Origin: JBKHXF01 sp046566145
GTDB lineage: Bacteria > Actinomycetota > Nitriliruptoria > Nitriliruptorales > Nitriliruptoraceae
Direction: 5' to 3'
Length of the DNA stretch: 63,263 nt
Assembly: GCA_046566145.1 (NCBI GenBank)
Contig: JBKHXF010000002.1
Span: 1-63,263 of the forward strand
The notes beneath the pieces are model-generated. The model saw only the letters and a list, made by a program, of their open reading frames with translations, ran no database searches and was not told the origin of the DNA. Positions within the stretch are counted from its first letter, which is position 1. Each line of letters opens with the position of its first letter. Below are positions 51,961-60,077 of this stretch, one piece after another. A program made the translations under genes and the position numbers.

Positions 51961-53739
51961 TCAGACGTCGATGACGCCGACGTCGACGGCCTGGCCGCGG
52001 TCGACCACGACCTGGCGGGTGACGGGCTGCCGGCCCGGGACCTCGACCACCAGCGTCCACGGCTCCTTGCCCGCCGTGTAGTGCTGGGCGTGGGACTGCA
52101 GGATCGGGTCGAGCCCACCGGGGTAGGGGTTGCCCTTCGGGTTCGCGCGGTCGGCGAGGTCCGGCGGGGCGGCCTCGAGGAACGGGCGGGTCGACGGCGG
52201 GACGCGCAGGTCGAACCGGCCCTCGGCGCCGGCGCGGAACGGCACGTCGACCGGGTCGTCGACCACGGTGCCGCCGGTCACCGGCGTCCTCGCCGCCTTC
52301 GTGAGCCGGACGGACGCGGCGACCGGTCGGCCGCCGACGCGCACCTCGCCGGTGATGGTCGCGTGGTTGCGCGGGTCCATCGCCCACTCGGAGTGGTCGA
52401 GGAACGCACCGCGGTTCCTCGCGTACATCTCCGGGACGGTGCGGCCGTAGGGGCCGTGGAACTCGGTGCCGTGCTCGAAGGTGTAGATGATCGTCGAGCA
52501 GACCGAGTGCGCCCAGTCGCGGCTGGTGCCGGACGTCGGGTACAGGCCGAACGCCTGCTGCGGCACGTAGCCGTTGCTCGCCTGCATCTTCACGCCCAGG
52601 TCGAACATCAGCTCCCAGTCGCGGCTGCGGTGCCGGTCCGGGTCGCGACCCCACGCGTAGAGCATGATCTGCCCGGACGTGTGGTGCGTGATGGCCGTGA
52701 TCGGCGCGCTGCGGAGGAACGACCAGCGGACGTTGCGGGCCTCCGGCTCCGAGTACGGGGCGCTGCCGCGGTAGCTCTGCGACGTCTGGCTGCCGGACGA
52801 GCCCTGGTTGTCGCCCCACAGGTGGCCGTAGTTGCGGTTCAGGTCGATGCCGTACGCGTCGGCGTTGCCGTAGCGGGCGCCGGCGGTCCCGATCGGGTCG
52901 ACGTTGGCGTTCACCCCGGAGAGGTTGCGCAGGTTCTTGCGCCAGTACGACTCGGCACCGGCGACCGCGAGCCCGAGCTGCGCGGCGCCGAGGGGGTCGT
53001 TCGACGAGTCGAACGCCGCCACCGACTCCCGTGAGCGGATGAACCCGTCGGGGTTGCAGTTCGGGATGATGATCGTGCGGGCGTTGTCGACGATGCTCGT
53101 GGTGCGCGGGTCGCTGCCGTAGCTCTCGAGCAGGTCGTGGGCCCACATGATCGGCATCTCGGCGGCGGGCCACTCGCGGGCGTGGTGCATCCCGTCGATG
53201 TGCACGACCGGGCGGCCGTCCTGCGCGTCGACGTCGGTCGCGATCTCGATGCCGAAGATGCGGTACCCGAGCAGCGAGGTCTCGGGCAGCGTGACCAGCC
53301 GGGCCCGGCCGGGGTTGGCGGCGACCAGCGCGCGCAGGTCGGCCTCGAAGTCCTCCCACACGCGGTAGTCGTCGCGCTCGCCGGGCTGCAGGCCGACCGC
53401 GGCGCCGGGCGTCTGCCGCTGCGCGGCGAGCACGTCGGGGTCGAGGACGGTGACGTCGAGCCCGGCAGCGCGGGCACGGGCCTCGTCGCCCGGCCACAGC
53501 AGCACCTCGATGCCACCGTCGGCGAGCACCCGGTGGGTGTCGTCGAGGCTCGCGAGCACGGCGGCCTGGGCGTCGGTGCGTGGCGCACCGACCCGGGCGA
53601 AGACCACCGCCGGCGCGTCGTGCGCGACGGCGCTGCGGGTGTCGAGCAGGCGGTTCGCCGGGGACGCGCCGAGCGTCGCGCCGGCGGCGGCGGTGGTGCC
53701 GAGGACCCTGAGCAGGTCGCGGCGGGACAGACGGGTCAC
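51961..53739 (-). CDS. Secreted M14 zinc carboxypeptidase
   Basis: 592 residues. Tat signal TRLSRRDLLRVLGTTAAAG, propeptide-like region (about 45-125), M14 catalytic domain with zinc ligands HHAREWPAAE (H..E, about 185) and His in ITHHTSGQI, substrate Arg/Asn motif DLNRNYGHLW and catalytic Glu in YTFEHGTEF. C-terminal beta-sandwich domain from about 465. GTG start with GGAG upstream. It interrupts the dnaX-recR neighbourhood. Confidence 0.92.
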   Translation of the reverse strand: MTRLSRRDLLRVLGTTAAAGATLGASPANRLLDTRSAVAHDAPAVVFARVGAPRTDAQAAVLASLDDTHRVLADGGIEVLLWPGDEARARAAGLDVTVLDPDVLAAQRQTPGAAVGLQPGERDDYRVWEDFEADLRALVAANPGRARLVTLPETSLLGYRIFGIEIATDVDAQDGRPVVHIDGMHHAREWPAAEMPIMWAHDLLESYGSDPRTTSIVDNARTIIIPNCNPDGFIRSRESVAAFDSSNDPLGAAQLGLAVAGAESYWRKNLRNLSGVNANVDPIGTAGARYGNADAYGIDLNRNYGHLWGDNQGSSGSQTSQSYRGSAPYSEPEARNVRWSFLRSAPITAITHHTSGQIMLYAWGRDPDRHRSRDWELMFDLGVKMQASNGYVPQQAFGLYPTSGTSRDWAHSVCSTIIYTFEHGTEFHGPYGRTVPEMYARNRGAFLDHSEWAMDPRNHATITGEVRVGGRPVAASVRLTKAARTPVTGGTVVDDPVDVPFRAGAEGRFDLRVPPSTRPFLEAAPPDLADRANPKGNPYPGGLDPILQSHAQHYTAGKEPWTLVVEVPGRQPVTRQVVVDRGQAVDVGVIDV

Positions 53740-53806
53740 GGTGCGCTCCGACGACGGGCCGCGGTGGCGGCCGGCGGGTGTGGGGGCGGAGGGGCCGTGG
53801 TGTCCC

Positions 53807-53833
53807 TTCGGCGTCGAGACACGGGGTTCCTGC
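53807..53833 (-). promoter_or_regulatory. Shared secreted-hydrolase element, copy 4 (M14)
   Basis: TTCGGCGT-N12-TTCCTGC on the forward strand, 68 bp upstream of the GTG. The only copy with G at the fifth base. Confidence 0.6.
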
Positions 53834-53906
53834 CGAGGGGACGCCGAAGGCCCTCGGTACGCTCGCGGGCGCCCCCACGACCGCCCCTCGACGAGACGGC
53901 CCGCGT

Positions 53907-54506
53907 GTGTACGAAGGCGCCATCCAGGACCTCATCGACGAGCTCGGGCGGCTGCCCGGGGTCGGGCCGAAGAGCGCACAGCGGATCGCCTTCCACCTGC
54001 TGCAGGTCGACACCGCGGACGCCTCCCGCCTCGCCGACGCGATCACCCGGGTGAAGCAGACCGTCCGGTTCTGCGCCCGCTGCCACAACGTGAGCGAGCA
54101 GGAGCTGTGCCGGGTGTGCCGCGACGACCGTCGCACCCCCGAACTGCTGTGCGTGGTCGAGGAGTCCCGCGACGTCGTCGCGATCGAGCGGACCCGGGAG
54201 TTCCGGGGTCGGTACCACGTGCTCGGTGGGGCCATCTCGCCGCTCGACGGCATCGGTCCGGACGACCTGCACGTCGCCGACCTGTTCGACCGGATCTCGG
54301 CGGAGGGCGTCGTCGAGGTGATCCTGGCGACGAACCCGAACATGGAGGGCGAGGCCACCGCGTCGCACCTCTCGCGCCAGCTCGCGGAGCGCACCGGCGT
54401 CCGGGTGACCCGCCTCGCCTCCGGCCTTCCGGTCGGCGGCGACCTCGACTACGCCGACGAGGTCACCCTCGGTCGTGCCTTCGCCGGCCGCCGCGACGTC
54501 GGCTGA
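53907..54506 (+). CDS. recR: Recombination protein RecR
   Basis: 199 residues. YEGAIQDLIDELGRLPGVGP helix-hairpin-helix N-terminus, C4 zinc finger (CARC, CRVC), Toprim (LLCVVEESRDVVAIE) and C-terminal GGDLDYADEVTLGRA. GTG start chosen for the canonical N-terminus. ybaB, normally immediately upstream, is absent from this window. Confidence 0.96.
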   Translation: MYEGAIQDLIDELGRLPGVGPKSAQRIAFHLLQVDTADASRLADAITRVKQTVRFCARCHNVSEQELCRVCRDDRRTPELLCVVEESRDVVAIERTREFRGRYHVLGGAISPLDGIGPDDLHVADLFDRISAEGVVEVILATNPNMEGEATASHLSRQLAERTGVRVTRLASGLPVGGDLDYADEVTLGRAFAGRRDVG

Positions 54507-54524
54507 CCCCACCCGCCCCCCCGC

Positions 54525-54573
54525 GTCGAGTGAGCGACCACCTGCATGGGATGCCGCTGGGGGCTCACTCGAC
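54525..54573. repeat. Nested hairpin element between recR and the phosphoribosyltransferase
   Basis: Outer stem GTCGAGTGAGC/GCTCACTCGAC (11 bp) encloses 27 bases that contain an inner GCAT-GGG-ATGC hairpin. Longer than a simple terminator; may be a REP-like or structured RNA element. Confidence 0.55.
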
Positions 54574-54646
54574 CGGTCCGCGGCGGGTGTGCGGGTCGGG
54601 ACCTTCGGCCCTGCCGTCGCGCCGGCGGCCGGGCCACGGTCGGGGC

Positions 54647-55324
54647 ATGGACACGCGCGTGTACGTGGACCGCGACGAGGCGGGGCGGGTCGTCGCCGAC
54701 CGGGTGGCGGGCCTCGGGCTCGCCGACCCGCTGGTCCTCGCGCTGCCGCGCGGTGGGGTCCCGGTCGCCGTCCCGGTCGCCCGTCGGTTGGGGGCCGAGC
54801 TCGACGTGCTGGTGGTGCGCAAGGTCGGGCTGCCCGGTCGGCCCGAGCTCGCGGTCGGTGCGGTGGCCGCCGGCGTGGAGGTCCTCGACCCCGTGCTGCT
54901 CGACCGGTTCGGCATCGGCCGGGCGGACCTCGCCGACGTCCTGGAGCGCGAGCGGACGGAGCTGGCCCGCCGGGAGCGGCGCTACCGCCACCTGCGTCCC
55001 GCGCTGACGATGACCGACCGGGACGTGGTCGTCGTCGACGACGGGCTCGCCACGGGAGCGACGGCGCGCGTCGCCGGCCGGCTCGCGCTCGCAGCGGGGG
55101 CCCGCACGGTCGTGCTCGCCGTCCCGGTGGGGCCGCCCGGCACGGTCGTCGAGCTCGGGCAGGTCTTCGACCGGGTCGTGTGCCCGTCGCGACCGCGGTC
55201 GTTCCGGGCCGTGGCGGAGTGGTACGAGGACTTCGACCAGGTCGACGACGACACCGTCCTCGACCTGCTCGCGGCTCAGCGGACCGCGGCCCCGGCGAGG
55301 CGGGCCGGCGTCTCGTCGTCGTAG
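54647..55324 (+). CDS. Phosphoribosyltransferase family protein
   Basis: 225 residues. PRPP-binding motif VVVVDDGLATGATA (about 127), preceded by LPRGGVPVAVPVA. This group is annotated as phosphoribosyltransferase-like, often stress-associated in actinobacteria; no purine/pyrimidine specificity can be read. ATG start; weak ribosome site. Last normal-composition gene before the island. Confidence 0.85.
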   Translation: MDTRVYVDRDEAGRVVADRVAGLGLADPLVLALPRGGVPVAVPVARRLGAELDVLVVRKVGLPGRPELAVGAVAAGVEVLDPVLLDRFGIGRADLADVLERERTELARRERRYRHLRPALTMTDRDVVVVDDGLATGATARVAGRLALAAGARTVVLAVPVGPPGTVVELGQVFDRVVCPSRPRSFRAVAEWYEDFDQVDDDTVLDLLAAQRTAAPARRAGVSSS

Positions 55325-55339
55325 CCGTCCAGCAGCGGA

Positions 55340-55436
55340 GGATCGGTTTGCCCCCCCATTCTGGCCGCTACAGAGGCACTTTCGGCTCAACCGCGACGTT
55401 CACTCCGGTGGATTCAGGCTGAGACGCACCTCAGCC
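55340..55436. other. Remnant of an IS3-like end at the left island boundary
   Basis: The segment ends in AGACGCACCTCA, identical to the right end of the intact IS3 element at 61516-61527. It also holds CCGGTGGAT-type sequence comparable to CCGCTGCAT in the IS3 end. Composition changes here from very GC-rich to moderate. Interpreted as an old IS end left of the acquired genes. Confidence 0.4.
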
Positions 55437-55459
55437 TCAAGTTCTGTGTTCTTCAGCTA

Positions 55460-55488
55460 TTGACGGCTAGACTAAACCGGGCTAGTGT
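55460..55488 (+). promoter_or_regulatory. Promoter of the island gene
   Basis: TTGACG (55460-55465), 17 bases, TAGTGT (55483-55488), with an AT-rich spacer. A further palindrome GGCTGAG-ACGCAC-CTCAGCC precedes it (55419-55438). Confidence 0.6.
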
Positions 55489-55561
55489 CAGACTGTGGCC
55501 CGAGCGTGGTTTGATGCGAGGCCAGTGTTCCTAAGAATCGCCACGGAGGGTAGGGGGGGTC

Positions 55562-56776
55562 GTGAGTTTTCTTTTCGCAAGCGCTGGCCGGGATGCAAGG
55601 GTTCGTCGGCGCAGGTCGAGCATCCTGGCTGCCGGTCTCGTTCTCGGTTCGCTTTCTGTGGCGTCTGTTGCCGCCGGCACCCGCGCGGAGTTTCCCGCTT
55701 GCGATCACCTTTATGGACAGCCGGGTCTGTACTTCGTGTGCCTGGACATCTTCGACACAGCGCAGTCTGTGACCCCAGAGTCCGTACGCTGCGACAGCGA
55801 CGACGTCACGGTTCGAGAAGCCTGCCAGAGGGCCGTGGCCATCGCAACCGAACGATTGCAGCTGCCGATTGGGCTTAACGACGACGGTTCCGTCTCGCAC
55901 TACTCCACTACTGTCGATCCGACCCCTGTTACGGCGCATTATTTTGCCGGTGACGTGGTTGTGGCCGACGCCGTAGCCTTCGTTGACGTAGCCGCAGGTG
56001 CCCTTGTCGGATTGGACCCGAATGGTTACCGCAAAGATTTGCTGATGATGGCGGAGGAGGAGGAGACCGACTGCAAGTTCTTCGAGGAGAAAGGCGCAAA
56101 TCAGGGCGAGCATCTCGTGCGCTACCACGGTACGCCGCCCGGAGTTCCTAACGAGACATACAACGCGTCGAATGGTGCCGGAAGCTTGAACTTCAATCTC
56201 TCGTATGTTGCTAAGACAGCCAGCGAAGGGAATCGGCACGCTGGGACGCCCTACGCCATTTTGACATGCATCGAAGGTCGCTCCACACCTGCGCCAAGGA
56301 CAACGTTTACGAAGTACCGGCTTAAGAGCACTGAAGTTTCGCTCGGATTTCAGGGTCCGGGTGGCAATAAGGCGCCAGTGAAGCAGCCGACACTCGCGAA
56401 GTTCCGACGAGATCAAGCAATCTCGCTGCAGAAGGGCTTTAGTGTCGGAGCGGAGGGAGCGACCTTTGGGGGAGAGTTTGGATTAAGTATCGGAGGCTTG
56501 GAAGGTATTTGGGACGGCGGCCAAGGTACGCGTGACCGATTCAAGCCGTATACGATTAATACCTCAACGGTCAATCCGCAGAACGCTGCCTTTGCATACT
56601 GGTTTGACGTTGATAGCCCCGGATATTGCGAGGGTATCGCCGAGTCCCGGGATATCGGCCTCCTTCAGGAATTCGTATTTTACCCTTGGCGCGGAGGAGT
56701 CGACGAAGGCCAGTTCTGGTTCCATGACTGGGCGCCTGGTCACGACATCGCGCAGTATCGGGCTTTCTTCTGTTGA
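55562..56776 (+). CDS. Unknown secreted cysteine-rich protein (acquired)
   Basis: 404 residues with signal peptide (SILAAGLVLGSLSVASVAAG, cleavage about 39). The mature part has eight Cys, the last being the final residue, suggesting four disulfides. Gly/Asn/aromatic content suggests a beta-rich fold. No family recognised. GTG start with GGAGGGTAGGGGGG just upstream. GC content is visibly lower (about mid-50s percent by eye against the mid-70s around it) and the codon choice includes many A/T third bases, so it is horizontally acquired. Confidence 0.6.
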   Translation: MSFLFASAGRDARVRRRRSSILAAGLVLGSLSVASVAAGTRAEFPACDHLYGQPGLYFVCLDIFDTAQSVTPESVRCDSDDVTVREACQRAVAIATERLQLPIGLNDDGSVSHYSTTVDPTPVTAHYFAGDVVVADAVAFVDVAAGALVGLDPNGYRKDLLMMAEEEETDCKFFEEKGANQGEHLVRYHGTPPGVPNETYNASNGAGSLNFNLSYVAKTASEGNRHAGTPYAILTCIEGRSTPAPRTTFTKYRLKSTEVSLGFQGPGGNKAPVKQPTLAKFRRDQAISLQKGFSVGAEGATFGGEFGLSIGGLEGIWDGGQGTRDRFKPYTINTSTVNPQNAAFAYWFDVDSPGYCEGIAESRDIGLLQEFVFYPWRGGVDEGQFWFHDWAPGHDIAQYRAFFC

Positions 56777-56812
56777 GATTCCCAATGGGTGCGGAGAGGT
56801 CGGGTCCAGGCC

Positions 56813-57043
56813 GTGAACGAGCATCCCGACCGGATCGGCCGGCGCAGGTGCATGGAGCGTAGTCGTATGAATTCGCTGGGTGCCCAAGCAGGAATCGTCT
56901 CAGCCGCGCTGCTAATCAGCGGGCCGCTGTGGGCCATAGCGACGGGAGATGACGGGATTGGATTCGCGGTTGCGTTGACAGGTGTTGCGCTCGCCAGCCT
57001 ATCGATAGTTGTCGACATTTGGGCTGGCCGTCATAGGAACTAG
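56813..57043 (+). CDS. Small two-helix membrane protein, paralogue of 61927-62160
   Basis: 76 residues: about 30 charged residues, then GIVSAALLISGPLWAIATG and a second helix AVALTGVALASLSIVVDIW. It matches the 77-residue protein at 61927-62160 (VIAAGLIVSGPLWALAG and a second helix) in size, layout and the ISGPLWA/VSGPLWA core. GTG start uncertain; ATG at 56867 gives a shorter form. Confidence 0.6.
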   Translation: MNEHPDRIGRRRCMERSRMNSLGAQAGIVSAALLISGPLWAIATGDDGIGFAVALTGVALASLSIVVDIWAGRHRN

Positions 57044-57182
57044 GCTAAGCTTGAATCCACCGCTGCTCTGGCGGCCTGCTCGATGGGCGAGTGAAGACGA
57101 CGCGGTACGACGTTCGGCTGCTCCGCGTCGGGGTTCGTGGCGGAAGCAGGGAATATGAGCGGCCCTTCTCGATGAAGTTGGG

Positions 57183-57313
57183 TCACGCTGCCAGGGTCAG
57201 GGCGTTGGGGCCTCGGAGTCTGGCGGTGGTGGGAGCCTGCCATGTGTGGCCGAGTCGTGAGAGGATCTGGGCGCGGTAGGTTGTCGAAGTTGGTGAAGCC
57301 GCGGGCGAGTGAG
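57183..57313 (-). pseudogene. ISL3-family transposase, C-terminal fragment
   Basis: Minus strand reads SLARGFTNFDN, then after a one-base insertion YRAQILSRLGHTWQAP...ALTLAA and stop, the C-terminus of ISL3 transposases. GGCCCTTCTCGATGAAGTTG (57163-57182), next to the stop, resembles the ISL3 terminal inverted repeat. Confidence 0.6.
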
Positions 57314-57379
57314 CGCTACCCGGTTCTGTTGATTTCTGCTACGCGAAAGTCACGGTGTCGGAGCGTGGTGCTTCTCGGG

Positions 57380-57680
57380 TCAGGTGAGGGTAGAGGTTCC
57401 TTTCTTGGTGCGGTCGATGAGGGCCTGGTGCTCGCGGAGGCGCCAGCTGGGGGCCTTGATGTTGAACACGATCGCGTTGTGTAGGAGCCGGTCGATGATC
57501 GCGGAGGCCACGACGGCGTCGCCGAACAGGCCGCCCCATTCGGCCAGCCCGCGGTTGGTGGTCACGATGGTGGCCGAGCCGTTCTCGTAGCGGCGGTTGA
57601 TGACCTAGAATATCGCGTTGCCGGCGGCACGGTCCAGCGGGGTCAGCCCGACGTCGTCAATCACCAGGACCGAGGGCCGG
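57380..57680 (-). pseudogene. IS21 IstB ATPase helper, C-terminal fragment with in-frame TAG
   Basis: Minus strand: SVLVIDDVGLTPLDRAAGN (Walker B region), AIF, TAG, VINRRYENGSATIVTTNRGL, EWGGLFGDAVVASAIIDRL, HNAIVFN, ending RTKKGTSTLT. The TAG (57607-57605) stands where IstB proteins have Gln. The N-terminal half is missing at the IS110 left end near 57680. Confidence 0.8.
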
Positions 57681-59195
57681 TACGGGGGAGCTTCGCATTT
57701 CGGCGGGGTCAAGCGGCGAGGGTAAGGGTGTCGAGCTTGGACCAGTCGGGGTCTTCCTGATGGTTGTCTGGGAGAGGCCGCCAAGGGCTGGCCGGTCCTA
57801 GCGTCGAGGGCCTCGAGGGGCTGACTCTGGGTCTTCCCGCCGTCCGGAGGTTCGGGCTGGCTTGAGTGGGATCTGTCGCCTCTCGAGGCCCGCTGCGGCC
57901 TGACTCGAGAGAGGCGTGACGGCTCGTTGCCCACATCAGGTCTGTCGGCCGCGGCGTCTTCTCGACGAGGAGCACGCGCATGGAGATGACCATCATCGGG
58001 ATCGATCCTCACAAGCGGTCCCACACCGCGGTGGTGCTGGACGACGACGAGCACATCGCCGCGGAGCTACGGGTAGCGGCTGGTCGTCGGCAGGTCGAGC
58101 AGCTGCTGGCGTGGGCTCCGCCCGGCCCTCGGCTGTGGGCGGTGGAGAACGCGAACGGGCTCGGCCGGCTGCTCTCGCGTCAGCTGGCTGCCCGTGGTGA
58201 GCGGGTGGTGGACGTGCCGGCGTCGCTCGCGGCGCGGGCACGGAAGCTGTCTGGCCACTCGGGCAAGAAGACCGATGCGTTCGATGCCCGGTCGGTCGTG
58301 ATCGCCGCCCGCCATCATGGTCGGCTCCGGCAGGTGACGGTGGATCAGGACGCTGACGTGCTGCGGCTGCTGCTGGCTCGCCGGGGCCGCCTCGTCGAGG
58401 CGCGTAAGCGGACCATCAACCAGCTGCACGCCGTGCTGACCGAGCTCGTCGAGGGTGGCGCCAAGGCCGATCTGAGCCCCAACGGCGCGTCGAAGCTGCT
58501 GGCGCGGTCCCGCCCCGCCACCGACGTCGACGCTCTCCGTAAGCAGGTCGCCCACGAGCTGCTCGGCGACTGGCGACGCCTGGACCGACAGCTGAAGACG
58601 GCGACCGAGGACCTCACGGCGGCCGTTGCCGCGACTGGGACCACCTTGGTCGACATCCCCGGCATCGGTGCGGTTGGGGCCGCCACCATCCTGAGCATCG
58701 TTGGCGACGTGCGCCGGTTGCCCACCGAAGGTCACTTCGCCGCGTTCACCGGCACCGCCCCGCTCGAGGCCTCGTCCGGAGACATCACGCGTCACCGGCT
58801 CTCCCGGCGTGGGGACCGCGAGCTCAACAAGGTGCTGCACATCGCGGCGCGCACCCAGACCCGTCGCGGCGGCGCGGGGCGGCCCTACTACGACCGCAAG
58901 ATCGCCCAAGGCAAGAGCCAGCGCGAAGCGCTGCGCTGCCTGAAGCGGCAGCTGTCCAACGTCGTCTACCGCCGGCTGCACGCCGACCGACGCGCCCTCG
59001 ACGAAGCGGTCCGGGGTGGACAGCACGGGACGAACGCGAAGGTCGCGTGACCGGCTTCCACCCGTAACGCCGGCTCTTGGATCAAGGCACACCCCGGACC
59101 ATCGACAACCCTACGCCGACGGCCACGCACCCCGACACCGCCGGCCAGCCCGACATGCCCGAACTGCGCAGCACACGGGGCACTTGACACAGAGA
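57681..59195 (+). mobile_element. IS110-family insertion sequence
   Basis: Left boundary inferred where the IstB frame stops; right boundary near the ISL3-like end starting at 59196. About 300 bases of non-coding DNA precede the transposase, the position in which IS110-family elements carry the bridge RNA. No terminal inverted repeats, as expected. Boundaries are approximate by 10-20 bases. Confidence 0.65.
57980..59050 (+). CDS. IS110-family transposase (DEDD recombinase)
   Basis: 356 residues, intact. N-terminal RuvC-like DEDD domain: IGIDPHKRSHTAVVLD, WAVENANG, KTDAFDARSV. C-terminal Tnp_20 domain: DIPGIGAVGAATILS, FAAFTGTAPLEASSGD and RRGDRELNKVLH with the catalytic Ser region. ATG with GAGGAG upstream. 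Full length and no stops, so the element may be active. Confidence 0.93.
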   Translation: MEMTIIGIDPHKRSHTAVVLDDDEHIAAELRVAAGRRQVEQLLAWAPPGPRLWAVENANGLGRLLSRQLAARGERVVDVPASLAARARKLSGHSGKKTDAFDARSVVIAARHHGRLRQVTVDQDADVLRLLLARRGRLVEARKRTINQLHAVLTELVEGGAKADLSPNGASKLLARSRPATDVDALRKQVAHELLGDWRRLDRQLKTATEDLTAAVAATGTTLVDIPGIGAVGAATILSIVGDVRRLPTEGHFAAFTGTAPLEASSGDITRHRLSRRGDRELNKVLHIAARTQTRRGGAGRPYYDRKIAQGKSQREALRCLKRQLSNVVYRRLHADRRALDEAVRGGQHGTNAKVA

Positions 59196-59214
59196 GGCCT
59201 CCCACTGAGGTGGG

Positions 59215-60010
59215 TCAGGCCGCGGTAATGAGGGTGTAGGTCCTGATTCTCGTGGTGCTGGGCACCTTAGGTGGCTGGCCTGCGTGGAGGCGGATGCGGG
59301 CAGCGTAGTTGTCGACGTTGCGGAAGCCGCGGGCGGCCCGACGCATCGACTGATCTTCACGTTCGCGGACTCGGTCGCGGCGTTGGTCGCGCGGGTGTCG
59401 AAGAACGCGAGGACCTCGGCCTGCCAGCGGTCGATTGTCGTGGCGAGGCGGGTGAGCTCGTCCACGTCGACGGCCACGACCCACTCGTAGAAGGCGACCA
59501 GGCGCCGGTGGGCGGTGTCGCGGTCGGGGGCGGCGTAGACGCGGCGGAGCAGGTCCACGGCGACCCAGGCGGAGCCGACCTCGTCGTCGGAGTCGGCGTC
59601 ACGGAGCCGGTCGAAGACCTTCTGCAGCGTGGCATCGTCGAGACGTTCCTGAGCGACGCGGAGCACACGGCGGAGCCGGAACAGCGGGTCGTCCTTGTGG
59701 CCGCGGTGGCCGTGAATCTGCTGCTGCCGGCGACGACGGACCTCATCCAGTGCCTGCAACGCGAGCCGCACCAAGTGGAAGACGTCCGCGACGACAGTTA
59801 CGCCGTCGATGGTGTCGGCTGCGGCCTTGAACCCGGAGAACAGATCGAGCGCGACCACGTCGGCGTCGGGGGCGTGTTCGGCCAGCAGCGCAGCCGCAGA
59901 GGCACGATCGCGGCCTTGGACGACGCCCACCACGAGCGAGGTCTCGAGACACACCAGCGCGGTGAGGAACTCCCGCCGTCGGGTCAGCAGCTGTTCTGCG
60001 TCTGAGTTCG
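59215..60010 (-). pseudogene. ISL3-family transposase, truncated and frameshifted
   Basis: Minus strand encodes the DDE core: REFLTALVCLETS, VVGVVQGRDRASAAALLAEH, VALDLFSGFK, VVADVFHLVRLALQALDEV, HRGHKDDPLFRLRRVLR, ATNAATESANVKI, then a frameshift near 59345 into RRAARGFRNVDNYAARIRLHA and stop at 59215. The N-terminus is cut by the IS3 element at about 60.0 kb. A GGCCTCCCACTGAGGTGGGT end (59196-59215) abuts the stop. Confidence 0.8.
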
Positions 60011-60077
60011 TGTAGCGGATGCTTGGAGAAACTCTCCACCATCGGGAAGGTCCATGGACCACCCGGAGGTGGACATC

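Noticed and set aside
59997..60009. TGCGTCTGAGTTC as a target duplication of the IS3 element
   Set aside because: The two flanking copies are inverted, not direct, so they belong to the terminal inverted repeats.
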